Assembly (NCBI RefSeq): GCF_001029285.1 | Contig: NZ_LDZY01000015.1 | Span: 382-64,381, forward strand | DNA: 64,000 nt | Source of the DNA: Desulfosporosinus acididurans | GTDB lineage: Bacteria; Bacillota; Desulfitobacteriia; Desulfitobacteriales; Desulfitobacteriaceae | Direction of reading: 5' to 3' | Shown: in pieces, positions 33,907-41,820 of the stretch | Layout of the letters: every line of letters begins with the position of its first letter | Position numbering within the stretch: position 1 is the stretch's first letter | The notes under the pieces: model-generated | The model's input: only the letters and a program-made list of their open reading frames with translations | What the model was told of the DNA's origin: nothing | Database searches by the model: none | Program-made: the position numbers and the translations under genes

Positions 33907-34599
33907 ATGATCATTGTTGTACTTAGAACTCTGATATTATATGGCTTAGTTATTATTGCCCTTCGTTTAATGGGGAAAAGGGAGATAGGTCAGCTGCAGC
34001 CTTTTGAACTGGTCGTTATTATCATGATTTCAGAGTTGGCTGCCATTCCGAGTGAAAATATCGGTGTCCCCCTTCTCAGCGGTATTATTCCCATTTTAGT
34101 TCTGCTCCTAACAGGCATCACCTTGGCTTGGATTTCTTTAAAAAGCGAACGGGCCAGAGCTATTATCTGCGGCACACCAAGTGTCCTTATCGAACGGGGA
34201 AAAATCTTAGAAGATGAGTTGAAAAAAAATCGTTACAGTCTTACTGATTTACTTGAAGAACTGCGTATTAAAAATGTACCCAACATCTCCGAAGTTGAAT
34301 TTGCAGTTTTAGAGACAAACGGACAACTAAGTGTTTTTCCCAAATCTCAAAATAGGCCTACAATTCCCAAGGATTTTATGCTAAAAACTCAATACGAAGG
34401 ACTGCCTTTAACACTTATTATGGACGGAGTTCTAAATCAGAAAAATCTGCGGCAAAGCAATAAAGATCTCAACTGGTTAATGAACGAACTAAAAAAACAA
34501 AAGATTGACCGCCTGGAGGGCGTCCTCTTGGCTTCTTTGGATAGTTCGGATACACTTTTTGTTCAAACTAAAAGCAGTTCGAATATTAAGAACAAGTAA
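33907..34599 (+). CDS. DUF421 (YetF-like) membrane protein
   Basis: A 230-residue protein with three N-terminal membrane helices (VVLRTLILYGLVIIALRLMGKR, LVVIIMISELAAI, LLSGIIPILVLLLTGITLAW) followed by a DUF421 soluble domain with PSVLIERGKILEDELKKNRYSLTDLLEELRIK split across its conserved region. In spore formers such proteins (YetF, YdfR, SpoVAF-linked relatives) help germination complexes, but this role is not shown for this gene. ATG 33907 has AAAGGAG upstream. The next gene, 40 bp away, is a small DUF4363 protein, a common pairing. Confidence 0.87.
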   Translation: MIIVVLRTLILYGLVIIALRLMGKREIGQLQPFELVVIIMISELAAIPSENIGVPLLSGIIPILVLLLTGITLAWISLKSERARAIICGTPSVLIERGKILEDELKKNRYSLTDLLEELRIKNVPNISEVEFAVLETNGQLSVFPKSQNRPTIPKDFMLKTQYEGLPLTLIMDGVLNQKNLRQSNKDLNWLMNELKKQKIDRLEGVLLASLDSSDTLFVQTKSSSNIKNK

Positions 34600-34639
34600 A
34601 CAAAATCAATCATTAAACATAATATCGAGGTGAAACTTT

Positions 34640-35020
34640 TTGCGTACCCATATAACGGTTGTCATTATCCTTATCCTCTTGCTCGGAGGATCTTTGGTAT
34701 CTTATGAATTTATTCAAAGAACAACTCAAAGTCTTGACTCCCAGATCTCAACCGTCGAACAATCCATATCCGGCCAGCAATGGGCCATGGCTCAAAATAA
34801 ATTAAAGGAAACTCAACAACGCTGGGATAAAAATAAAATCTGGTGGACCATTCTTCTCGATCATCAAGAAATCGACAAAATTGATTTCAGTTTATCTCGC
34901 CTTGACAAATACTTAGTAACCCAAAACCTTCCCCTTTCTCTTGGTGAAGTTTCAACCTTAGAACTCTTGATCAGTCACATTTCGGAGACAGAAAAATTTA
35001 CACTCGAAAACATTTTATAG
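34640..35020 (+). CDS. DUF4363 family membrane-anchored protein
   Basis: A 126-residue protein with one N-terminal helix (TVVIILILLLGGSLVSYEFI) and an extracytoplasmic helical domain containing ISGQQWAMAQNKLKETQQRW and WWTILLDHQEIDKID, typical of the DUF4363 family that accompanies DUF421 genes in Clostridia. The start is TTG 34640 with GAGGTG upstream. Co-transcribed with the DUF421 gene. Molecular role unknown. Confidence 0.8.
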   Translation: MRTHITVVIILILLLGGSLVSYEFIQRTTQSLDSQISTVEQSISGQQWAMAQNKLKETQQRWDKNKIWWTILLDHQEIDKIDFSLSRLDKYLVTQNLPLSLGEVSTLELLISHISETEKFTLENIL

Positions 35021-35149
35021 AATTAATTTATAGAATCAATTTCTCGAATAATTTCTCGAACTCCTATCCTATAAGAGTTTAAAATTGTTTAAATTAGTTC
35101 AGTTAAAAATTGCTAGTTCATACATAGCGCAGGCATAAAAATACGTATG
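35021..35149. other. Gap after the DUF421-DUF4363 pair
   Basis: Short direct repeats such as TTTATAGAAT and TTTCTCGAA. No gene or clear terminator. Confidence 0.35.
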
Positions 35150-35284
35150 TTAACTTCAGGTGGAGTAGAGTCCTCCTTCGCCGCTACGTATTTCTATCGA
35201 GAAAGGCGGCTCGGCAATAATGTCCACTGGACCTTATTTTATCTGAAGCCCCGATGTTCAGCTTTAGCTGAACAAGTTCACTGT
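35150..35284 (-). repeat. Dispersed palindrome repeat, copy C (inverted)
   Basis: Read on the minus strand it shows GTGAACTTGTTCAGCTAAAG, CTGAACATCGGGGCTTCAGA, the palindrome degraded to AAGGTCCAGTGGACATTATT, GCCGAGCCGCC and GGCGAAGGAGGACTC, ending at CCTGAAGTTAAC. The final hairpin is absent. Confidence 0.75.
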
Positions 35285-35361
35285 ATTTACGCCGTCGTTT
35301 GACATCATATTTGAATATATATTAAAATTTAATAGTATTATACTTACAGAGGTGAGATGGC

Positions 35362-35781
35362 GTGAAAAAAGCATTCTATTGTTTAATGGTATTAATGATC
35401 TTAACAGCCGTAGTTTCGTGTGGTACCAAACCCCCCAATACAACAGCTAATAATACTGCAAATACTTCTTCTAATTCCAGTAATGCCAAAACCTATACAA
35501 AAGAATTCTCATACCTCCCCGCCTACAACGGTATCAAGTCAGCAGTCTCCTATAAACCTGCGAGTACTGCGCAGCCCCTCGGCAAAGCAACATACATTAT
35601 CCAAAACGCAAAGGATACCCAAGTATTTGAGAATTATGAGGCCCTTTTAAAAAAGGACGGCTGGACAATTACTCATGAAGAAAAAGTTATTAATTTTTCA
35701 GCGAAAAAGCAAGACCATATTGCCAATATTTCCATTTCCATATATGGTACCGGAGTAATGCTAACCATTGAGTCAAAATAG
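35362..35781 (+). CDS. Small predicted lipoprotein
   Basis: A 139-residue secreted protein. The signal peptide KKAFYCLMVLMILTAVVSCG ends in a lipobox-like AVVS-C, so it should be lipid-anchored outside the membrane. A T/N/S-rich linker follows, then a domain (YIIQNAKDTQVFENYEALLK, then GWTITHEEKVINFSAKKQDH) resembling small two-layer sandwich domains in other uncharacterised lipoproteins. The start is GTG 35362 with GAGGTGAGA upstream. Two strong hairpins follow. Function unknown. Confidence 0.72.
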   Translation: MKKAFYCLMVLMILTAVVSCGTKPPNTTANNTANTSSNSSNAKTYTKEFSYLPAYNGIKSAVSYKPASTAQPLGKATYIIQNAKDTQVFENYEALLKKDGWTITHEEKVINFSAKKQDHIANISISIYGTGVMLTIESK

Positions 35782-35802
35782 AAAGTTTCAACCATAAAAA
35801 CA

Positions 35803-35829
35803 AAGGAGTCTCGATTATCGAGGCTCCTT
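35803..35829 (+). terminator. Terminator after the lipoprotein gene
   Basis: AAGGAGtCTCGA-TTA-TCGAGgCTCCTT hairpin 22 bases after the stop codon. Confidence 0.65.
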
Positions 35830-35836
35830 AAAGCAC

Positions 35837-35888
35837 AAAAGCAGCAGCTCATTTGTCTAGACCAGAGCAAATGAGCTGCTGCTTTTTT
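35837..35888. terminator. Strong bidirectional terminator
   Basis: AAAGCAGCAGCTCATTTG pairs perfectly with CAAATGAGCTGCTGCTTT; TTTTTT follows on the plus strand and an A-run precedes it. It lies between convergent genes and serves both. Confidence 0.85.
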
Positions 35889-36335
35889 CTATTTATCACA
35901 TGCCTGCTCAAGTAATTCTTTTCTTTTTTTATATAAATAACTTGTAAACTGTAAGGCGGCCAAACAGAGCAAAAATGTGGAGATACCAATAAATGCAGCC
36001 GTCGGAAGTACTAAACCGTGCTGATTATTGAGATGAAATTCGATTCCGAAGATTACAAACACAGCCAAGCCGGCAAGCAAGCTCATCAAAGTATTCGTTT
36101 TTAAGTTCGGTTTTAAGCGTCTGTCCCAAATCCCGTTCTTGATACAAGCGATTAACGTATAAATACTAAGCACCATAAGAATAACCCATTCTCCGGCTAA
36201 CTGTTTAAAATCGGCACCCAAACATGTTTGAATCATAATAGCTGCCACAAGACCCCAAAAGGCCAGCCACATGCCGTTATGTTCGATACTCAATAATTTC
36301 TTTTCTTGCATCTCATCCAGATTGTTTTTACGCAT
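35889..36335 (-). CDS. Small multi-spanning membrane protein (DUF6773-like)
   Basis: About 148 residues with four hydrophobic helices: MWLAFWGLVAAIMIQTCL, WVILMVLSIYTLIACI, LMSLLAGLAVFVIFGI and LPTAAFIGISTFLLCLAAL. The N-terminus MRKNNLDEMQEKKLLSIEH resembles small membrane proteins paired with YozG-type XRE regulators. ATG 36335 has GGGGAGGAG and overlaps the upstream regulator by 8 bp, so the two are one unit. Probable membrane partner or target of the regulator; function unknown. Confidence 0.75.
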   Translation of the reverse strand: MRKNNLDEMQEKKLLSIEHNGMWLAFWGLVAAIMIQTCLGADFKQLAGEWVILMVLSIYTLIACIKNGIWDRRLKPNLKTNTLMSLLAGLAVFVIFGIEFHLNNQHGLVLPTAAFIGISTFLLCLAALQFTSYLYKKRKELLEQACDK

Positions 36336-36537
36336 CTTCGTTCTCCTCCCCAAACAGCTCATCAAGAGATTTCCCCAACACCCTGCATATATTGCGACAT
36401 AACCTGATTGTTGGGTTATATTCGCCCTGTTCTATGGCGTTCATCGTTTGACGAGATATTCCCACGGCTTCAGCTAAAGCCTTTTGGGTCATATCAAGTT
36501 CTGCACGAGCAACTTTAATTTTTAAGTTTCTGGCCAT
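36328..36537 (-). CDS. XRE-family HTH transcriptional regulator
   Basis: A 69-residue helix-turn-helix protein, almost all one HTH domain: KVARAELDMTQKALAEAVGI, then SRQTMNAIEQGEYNPTIRLC, ending LGKSLDELFGEE. It belongs to the short cytosolic YozG/YgzD-like group. ATG 36537 has GAGGTG upstream. It is preceded by a consensus promoter and three direct repeats, which are good candidates for its own operators. It overlaps the membrane protein gene, suggesting it controls that gene. Confidence 0.88.
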   Translation of the reverse strand: MARNLKIKVARAELDMTQKALAEAVGISRQTMNAIEQGEYNPTIRLCRNICRVLGKSLDELFGEENEDA

Positions 36538-36555
36538 ATTATCACCTCGAATATA

Positions 36556-36584
36556 ACTATAATGCATATATGAATTAATGTCAA
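36556..36584 (-). promoter_or_regulatory. Promoter of the XRE regulator operon
   Basis: On the minus strand TTGACA (36579-36584), a 17-base spacer and TATAGT (36556-36561). Confidence 0.8.
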
Positions 36585-36644
36585 ATATATATTACATTAA
36601 ACCTTAAATATATTACATTAAACCTTAAATATATGACATTACCC
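36583..36644. repeat. Three direct repeats upstream of the XRE promoter
   Basis: The unit AAATATATTACATTAAACCT appears at 36583 (with two extra bases), 36606 and, degraded, at 36627. The spacing of about 21-23 bp places the copies on one DNA face, and the first overlaps the -35 box, as expected for repressor or activator sites. Confidence 0.75.
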
Positions 36645-36890
36645 AAAGAGTTATTCAAAGTGCCTTTAAAAGGAAAGCTCTTAGCTTCGAGAAGCATTCT
36701 CATTTTTAATACGCTGCAATGAGAATAAGACATTTTTCATAGCTTCATTCAGGACCATCGAACATAAAAAAACAAACAGTAAAGAGAGGGCGTTATTTCC
36801 CTCTCTTTCTCTGCTGTCCTATTCATTGCGATGGTCAACTGATAGAAAACTTAGCTTTAGTTCATGATAATGAATTTAACCGAAAAATCC
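36645..36890. other. Gap with terminator before the CWB2 gene end
   Basis: Contains the hairpin AAAGAGAGGG-CGTTATTT-CCCTCTCTTT at 36781-36808, the likely terminator of the CWB2 gene on the minus strand or of read-through from the right. Nothing else recognised. Confidence 0.5.
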
Positions 36891-38861
36891 TTATAGGCTT
36901 AAAGTTGCGGTTGTTGTAACATTGCTATTCGAGTCAACACCGGTTATTGTAACGTTTGTGAGCGATAGGGGATTAATATTCGAAAAAAATCTCAATTGGA
37001 TTAAACCATTCCGTGCTGTAATGGTGCCCACATTTGAGGTGAATTGAATATTATTTGCAAGATATGTGTTTGTAATATCAGCGCCATATTGATCAGTCAC
37101 AATATATGTTGCATAACCAACTGTGTTATTTCCATCAGCAGGGGTTGTCGCCAGTTTCGTTGAGTTTATCGTAATTTTACTGACCTTTTGATCTGAATAT
37201 TGACTGGGGCTTGGATTTCCAGACGTCGAATTATTAGCAGGGGCAGGAGAACTTGAAGGGCCGGTACTGGAAGAAGTATCAAGACTCACAACTCTGCCGG
37301 TGATTAAGTCTACGAGAGTAATAATCGGTTTATTCGTATCTGAAGAAGAGTTATAAGTTATCGTACCGAGACCTTTGCTTGGATCTAAAGTAATTGATGA
37401 ACTTACCGAGGCAACGGCTGATAACTGCGCAGCTGGAACGGTTGACGTAATATCTTTGCCATTTTCATCGAGTACCTGAAACTTAAAGGTTGCAGTAGTC
37501 GCCCCAGTTTTGGAAAAATTGCTCAAGCTAAGAGTCCTACGGTTTCCAATTATGGTATTTCCATTTGCAGCAGCATCAGCCGAGGAAGAATCGTAGCTCA
37601 CAACTCTGCCGGTGTTTAGGTCCACAAGGGTTATAGTAATCGGTTTATCTACATCTGAAGAAGAGTTATAAGTTATCGTACCGATACCTTTACTTGGATC
37701 TAAGGAAATCGATGATTTTACGGAAGCAACGGCTGATAATTGTGTTGCCGGAACGGTTGACGTAATGTCTTTCCCGGTTTGATCAAGTACTTGGTACTTA
37801 AAAGTTGCAGTGGTCGTCCCAACTTTAGTGAAATCACTTAACTTCAGAGTCTCCTGGCCTGAAGTATTCGCAGAACTAAACGAATTCAGATCAGTAATTA
37901 CCGATTCAGGAATAATCCCTGTCCCGCCAAATACATAAACCTTACTTGCCTTGGTAAACCTTTGCTCATAATAACTTCTCGTATTTGTCGGAGAATCAGT
38001 ATTAATAAGGACTAGAGGTTCAGATAGTTTTGCACAAAAGGCTGTTCCTGTTAAGGCATCAGCAAAGCCCTCACCTGTGGCTAAACAGACACTGTCTGAC
38101 TTGAAATCCGTATTAAATAATTGATTTACGGCTATGTTTCTGGCATATTTATCAGCCCCTGGGATCCGTTCAGCATTTGGGAACTGTTGGGCAACTTGAT
38201 CGCTAATGATGTCCGAACTTCCAACAATATAGGTTTTGCTGATATTGAGCGTTGCAATGTAATTCTTAACGACATCAGGTATAACATCATGTGGTACAAG
38301 AATAATTGGACTTTGCTTTAGGGAAGCGATGGAGCCGACGGATAACGCGTCGGGATAGTCCTCGCCGGTGACAACAAACAAGGTTGAAGGATTCGGACTC
38401 ACTTGTTGGGCAACTTGAATCGCAGTCGCATACCGATCAATCCCATAAATTCTTGTTGTCTGCAGGCCCATCGTTTGAAGTTCAGACTCGACCGCTTGAG
38501 ATATTACTGCTGTTCCGCCAATAATTTTTACGTTTTTTACGTGCAAATCTAACAATGTTTGCTTCGTAGTTGTTGGCAAACTGCCGGTATCTGTTAATAA
38601 GATAGGAGCATCAAATTTCTTGGCTAAAGGGGCAGCAGACAGCGCATCAGGATAGTCTCCCCCGAAGGCCAAAACAGCATAATTAGACTGAGACCAGCCC
38701 GACACAGCGATCTGGGATGCTGTTTCGTAACGATCAACACCTGCTAAGCGAGTAATCGTTGGCGAAGAATTTGCTAATGTTGCTGCAGGAAAAACAAAAC
38801 TGATAAGGGTAATTAGACTTAGGATTAAACATAATCTTGAGTTTCTTTTCCATAGAGACAT
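36891..38861 (-). CDS. Secreted protein with three cell-wall-binding repeats 2
   Basis: A 656-residue exported surface protein. A signal peptide (LILSLITLISFVFPAATLAN) is followed by three CWB2 repeats (about 38-320), each with R-x-x-G-x-D-R-Y-x-T and a DALS/DALT motif: RLAGVDRYETASQIAVSG, RIYGIDRYATAIQVAQQ and RIPGADKYARNIAVN. CWB2 anchors proteins to wall polymer. Then come two near-identical repeats of about 95 residues (about 340-530) with TFKYQVLDQTGKDITSTVPA, and an Ig-like C-terminal domain (YIVTDQYGADITNTYLANN). It is probably an S-layer or wall-associated protein. Confidence 0.88.
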   Translation of the reverse strand: MSLWKRNSRLCLILSLITLISFVFPAATLANSSPTITRLAGVDRYETASQIAVSGWSQSNYAVLAFGGDYPDALSAAPLAKKFDAPILLTDTGSLPTTTKQTLLDLHVKNVKIIGGTAVISQAVESELQTMGLQTTRIYGIDRYATAIQVAQQVSPNPSTLFVVTGEDYPDALSVGSIASLKQSPIILVPHDVIPDVVKNYIATLNISKTYIVGSSDIISDQVAQQFPNAERIPGADKYARNIAVNQLFNTDFKSDSVCLATGEGFADALTGTAFCAKLSEPLVLINTDSPTNTRSYYEQRFTKASKVYVFGGTGIIPESVITDLNSFSSANTSGQETLKLSDFTKVGTTTATFKYQVLDQTGKDITSTVPATQLSAVASVKSSISLDPSKGIGTITYNSSSDVDKPITITLVDLNTGRVVSYDSSSADAAANGNTIIGNRRTLSLSNFSKTGATTATFKFQVLDENGKDITSTVPAAQLSAVASVSSSITLDPSKGLGTITYNSSSDTNKPIITLVDLITGRVVSLDTSSSTGPSSSPAPANNSTSGNPSPSQYSDQKVSKITINSTKLATTPADGNNTVGYATYIVTDQYGADITNTYLANNIQFTSNVGTITARNGLIQLRFFSNINPLSLTNVTITGVDSNSNVTTTATLSL

Positions 38862-39061
38862 ATTGATAATTCACTTCTTTCATATTTTATTAACTAAAGT
38901 ATAGTACTTTGTCCACGGGATTTTTTGTCGCAAGATGTAACATTTTATCCTTAATAAAAATTTAATATTTACTCCTTAACCATTTACGGACATGCTGCAT
39001 ACAATGTATCAAAACCTTCTCGATCTCTTCTTATGATATCTAAAAAGAGGAGGTGTAACGA

Positions 39062-39163
39062 ATGTTTATTTTCGGAATAATTGGCGCAGCTTTAGCCTTG
39101 ATTATTGGTTTGGTGTTGGTTATTCTTCATTTAATTTTTGGCGGTATAGCAGCAAACGCTTAA
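39062..39163 (+). CDS. 33-residue single-helix membrane peptide
   Basis: A short frame (MFIFGIIGAALALIIGLVLV, then ILHLIFGGIAANA) consisting almost wholly of one hydrophobic helix. AGAGGAGGTG lies 8 bases before ATG, an excellent ribosome binding site, and a terminator follows 53 bases after the stop. These two signals make it very likely to be translated. It could be a small toxin-like or regulatory membrane peptide. It is not recognised as any named family. Confidence 0.7.
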   Translation: MFIFGIIGAALALIIGLVLVILHLIFGGIAANA

Positions 39164-39216
39164 TTCATTCTTCCGCATCGTGAGGAGCATGATCTTCCTT
39201 ATGTGATTTACATTTG

Positions 39217-39247
39217 AAAGAGCAGCCGTATTTTACAGCTGCTCTTT
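39217..39247 (+). terminator. Terminator after the small membrane peptide
   Basis: AAAGAGCAGC pairs with GCTGCTCTTT, then CTT; 53 bases after the stop of the 33-residue gene. Confidence 0.75.
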
Positions 39248-39396
39248 CTTACTAAATAATCTATTCTATTTTCTATGATCATCATGTGTACACACTCAGC
39301 TTAAAGTTATCAATATCATAAGCTTCTTCAACATTCTTATTAAATAAGCAATTCCTGAGATTATACTTTTCTGATAGTTTTTTTCTAGTAAACCTA

Positions 39397-39535
39397 TAAA
39401 TCAAGTGCAATTTCGTTAAGTTTTCCGGCCATTACGGAAATTCCCTCTATGCTTGTTGTGATTTCCTGCGTAGCAGCAGCTTGTTCCTAGATTCATTAGC
39501 CATAGTTATAATTTCACTCGTTAACTTTTGAATTT
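39397..39535 (-). pseudogene. Chemoreceptor (MCP) C-terminal relic
   Basis: Minus-strand translation gives KIQKLTSEIITMANES, then after a one-base shift EQAAATQEITTSIEGISVMA and GKLNEIALDL ending in a stop. This is the conserved adaptation-helix end of a methyl-accepting chemotaxis protein (EQAAATQEIT is the methylated-helix motif). The rest is gone. A dead fragment. Confidence 0.65.
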
Positions 39536-39717
39536 TAGGGACTGTACTCTATTAAATACCTTGCCAAAAGTACACGCTGAGCAAAAATATGGGGGACGTG
39601 AATTCACAAAATCCTAACAAGTTTTTCAGCAAACATTCAGCGTACGTTCAGCGTACATTCTGAAATCAAAGGTATACTTGGATAAACTACAAAATTGATT
39701 TCAAGGAGTGTTTAATT

Positions 39718-40479
39718 ATGAAATTCAACAAAACAACCAAAATTGCTCTTGCTTCAGCCGTCATTACTTTGTTATCCTCATCTACAGTTTTTGCAGGAAC
39801 TATGAGTCAATCATCAGCTCAAACGAAAATACCGCAAATGTCTCACTCAAGAGGTTTTGACGGAGGATTGAAAAGTCGATTAGACAGCTTAGTATCTTCT
39901 GGTACCTTAACCTCTGCCCAGGAAACGGCTATTAACGATGCTCTAAAAGCATCCATGCCTCAACGTGTCAATCCATTCGATAGTCTGGTAAGCGCAGGAA
40001 CCATTACACAAGCCCAAGAAACGGCAATCGAAAATGCTATGCAAACAGCTCGAAAAAGCGGCACTAAAACAGATATGAAAACCGTTCTTGACAGCCTCGT
40101 TAGTGCAGGGACCATCACCGCTGACCAAGAAACTGCAATTACGAACGCTATGCCCCAACCTAAAGATCAAGGCCTCAAGGGAAAAGAACATAAAAACCCA
40201 ATCGATAGCTTAGTCACTGCAGGTACCATTACCCAAGCTCAAGAAACGGCAATCGAAAATGCTATGCAAACAGCTCGAAAAAGCGGCACTAAAACAGATA
40301 TGAAAACCGTTCTTGACAGCCTCGTTAGTGCAGGGACCATCACCGCTGACCAAGAAACTGCAATTACGAACGCTATGCCTCAACCTAAAGAGAACACCGG
40401 CTTAAAAACAGCTTTAGATAAACTGGTTACAGCCGGAACGATTACTCAAGCTCAAGAAGATGCTATCTTAACAAAGTAA
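39718..40479 (+). CDS. Secreted protein made of six GTIT-type repeats
   Basis: A 253-residue exported protein: signal peptide to about residue 26 (ALASAVITLLSSSTVFAG), then six units of about 21 residues of the form LDSLVSAGTITQAQETAIENA at about 55, 88, 124, 162, 198 and 232, joined by charged linkers. The pattern resembles the helix-pair repeats of DUF2680/YckD-like secreted proteins. Two of the units with their linkers are a 225-bp duplication, about 150 bp of it identical, so the array is expanding. GGAG is upstream of ATG 39718. Function unknown; it may bind the envelope. Confidence 0.75.
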   Translation: MKFNKTTKIALASAVITLLSSSTVFAGTMSQSSAQTKIPQMSHSRGFDGGLKSRLDSLVSSGTLTSAQETAINDALKASMPQRVNPFDSLVSAGTITQAQETAIENAMQTARKSGTKTDMKTVLDSLVSAGTITADQETAITNAMPQPKDQGLKGKEHKNPIDSLVTAGTITQAQETAIENAMQTARKSGTKTDMKTVLDSLVSAGTITADQETAITNAMPQPKENTGLKTALDKLVTAGTITQAQEDAILTK

Positions 40480-40488
40480 GACAATAAA

Positions 40489-40535
40489 TGGCAAGAGCGT
40501 TGGAAATGTGTTGTTCCAACGCTCTTGCCATTTTT
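40489..40535 (+). terminator. Terminator after the repeat protein gene
   Basis: TGGCAAGAGCGTTGGAA pairs perfectly with TTCCAACGCTCTTGCCA, followed by TTTTTAT, 10 bases past the stop codon. Confidence 0.9.
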
Positions 40536-40548
40536 ATTCTCACTATAA

Positions 40549-40646
40549 AGCGAACTCGCTTACGCCAAAGCTGAACATCGGGGCTTCAGATACAATAATG
40601 TCCAGTGGACATTATTGCCGAGCCGCCTTTTCCAATAGGAATACTG
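40549..40646 (+). repeat. Dispersed palindrome repeat, copy D
   Basis: GCGAACTCGCTTACGCCAAAG through CTGAACATCGGGGCTTCAGA, the perfect palindrome CAATAATGTCC/GGACATTATTG and GCCGAGCCGCC, ending at AATAGGAATACT. The GGCGAAGGAGG part and terminal hairpin are missing. Confidence 0.8.
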
Positions 40647-40720
40647 ATAAACATGATTATCCAAATGAGCATTTAGATTCAAAGTTAAATAACATTGCGT
40701 TGAACGACAGTAAATAAAAA

Positions 40721-40752
40721 AAGCCTTCCTGGGTGTTAACCCTAGAAAGGCT
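40721..40752 (-). terminator. Terminator of the zinc-ribbon gene
   Basis: On the minus strand AAGCCTTTCTAGGG pairs with CCCAGGAAGGCTT, followed by TTTTTTATTT. Confidence 0.8.
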
Positions 40753-40768
40753 TCGGTCGATTAAATAA

Positions 40769-41071
40769 TTACCAATTGTTTCTCGTGCGTGGTTGATAAC
40801 AGTCACGGCAATATACTGGTTTATCACCCGTCGGTTGGAAAGGCACTGTCGTTTCTTTTCCACAATTAGCACAGATTGCAGGAAACATTTCTCTTTGAGG
40901 GCGAGAGTATCCACTATTGTTTCTGCCTTGTGCCTTTCTGGCAGAACGGCATTTTGGGCACCGACCAGGTTCGTTAGCAAATCCCTTTTCTGCGTAGAAT
41001 TCTTGTTCGGAAGCGGTAAAGGTAAACTCACTGCCACAATCCTTGCATGTTAAAATTTTGTCTTCAAGCAT
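40769..41071 (-). CDS. Zinc-ribbon protein with two CxxC pairs plus C-terminal pair
   Basis: About 100 residues. An N-terminal ribbon with CKDCGSEFTFTASEQEFYAE, then CPKCRSARK, matches the small family of probable zinc-binding proteins common in Firmicutes. The middle is Gly/Arg/Ser-rich, and a second ribbon (CANCGKETTVPFQPTGDKPV, CRDC) follows. ATG 41071 has GGAGG eight bases upstream. The two ribbons and the basic linker suggest nucleic-acid or protein binding, but no partner is evident. Often cold-shock or stress related in other genomes, which is not shown here. Confidence 0.78.
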   Translation of the reverse strand: MLEDKILTCKDCGSEFTFTASEQEFYAEKGFANEPGRCPKCRSARKAQGRNNSGYSRPQREMFPAICANCGKETTVPFQPTGDKPVYCRDCYQPRTRNNW

Positions 41072-41331
41072 TAAAAAAACCTCCAAAATATATTACCCGC
41101 GCTACATGGGAAGTAGTTATTGCTTCCTATAGCTTTAGGCAACAGAGGAAGGTTTTCGTAAATCCGCAAATATTAACGAGCTTATTAAGTATAACTGTAA
41201 TGAAGAAATAAGTCAAATACTTAATAAGCTATTTCTCAAATAGATATTTCCTAAATATGGTATACCGAGAATAATAAAACAGGACTTCAGGAATAAGCAA
41301 AACGTTATCAAAACCGTATTTGAGATTATCT

Positions 41332-41820
41332 CTAGGAGTTCAACACTTCATCCAACAAACGAACTGCTTGTTCTTCTTTAAGGCCCTTAACCTCCATTAT
41401 CTCGCTGACAAAAACATGACGTGCATTATTCAACATGTTTACGTCATCTGCCCCAAGTTTATTTATTTGACCCTTACGTGTTAAATCACGGATAATTTCC
41501 GCACCTTTATAAATGTCACCACTTTTAAATTTCTTTTTATTAATATCTTTGCACCATCGTTGATTTTCAAGAATAATCGGGTCAGTATTTCCAAGGTTAA
41601 AATCACTGAGTACATTTTCCAATATCTCATGGTTAACTATCTGACGCATACCTACATCGACAGCTTTGTCCATTGGAACCATAACATGCAATTTCTCCTG
41701 AGGAATGTTCAAAATGTAGCAGAGTTTTCTTTCCCCTAAGATCTCTTTTTCTTCAACTGCTTCTACAACACAAGCCCCATGAACTGGATATATAATCTTG
41801 TCACCAACGTTAAATATCAT
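41332..41820 (-). CDS. CarD/CdnL-family RNA polymerase-binding regulator
   Basis: A 162-residue cytosolic protein with the N-terminal CarD-type RNA-polymerase interaction domain (FNVGDKIIYPVHGACVVEAVEEKEI) and a helical C-terminal domain (EIIRDLTRKGQINKLGADDV, then LLDEVLNS). This family binds the RNA polymerase beta subunit and stabilises open promoter complexes, mostly at rRNA and stress genes; in Firmicutes it is often spore or growth-phase regulated. ATG 41820 has GGAGG upstream. No neighbour is linked to it. Confidence 0.87.
   Translation of the reverse strand: MIFNVGDKIIYPVHGACVVEAVEEKEILGERKLCYILNIPQEKLHVMVPMDKAVDVGMRQIVNHEILENVLSDFNLGNTDPIILENQRWCKDINKKKFKSGDIYKGAEIIRDLTRKGQINKLGADDVNMLNNARHVFVSEIMEVKGLKEEQAVRLLDEVLNS

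Noticed and set aside
38862-39061. Possible c-di-GMP or other riboswitch between the CWB2 gene and the micropeptide
   Set aside because: No conserved aptamer blocks were found; the stretch is plain AT-rich promoter DNA.
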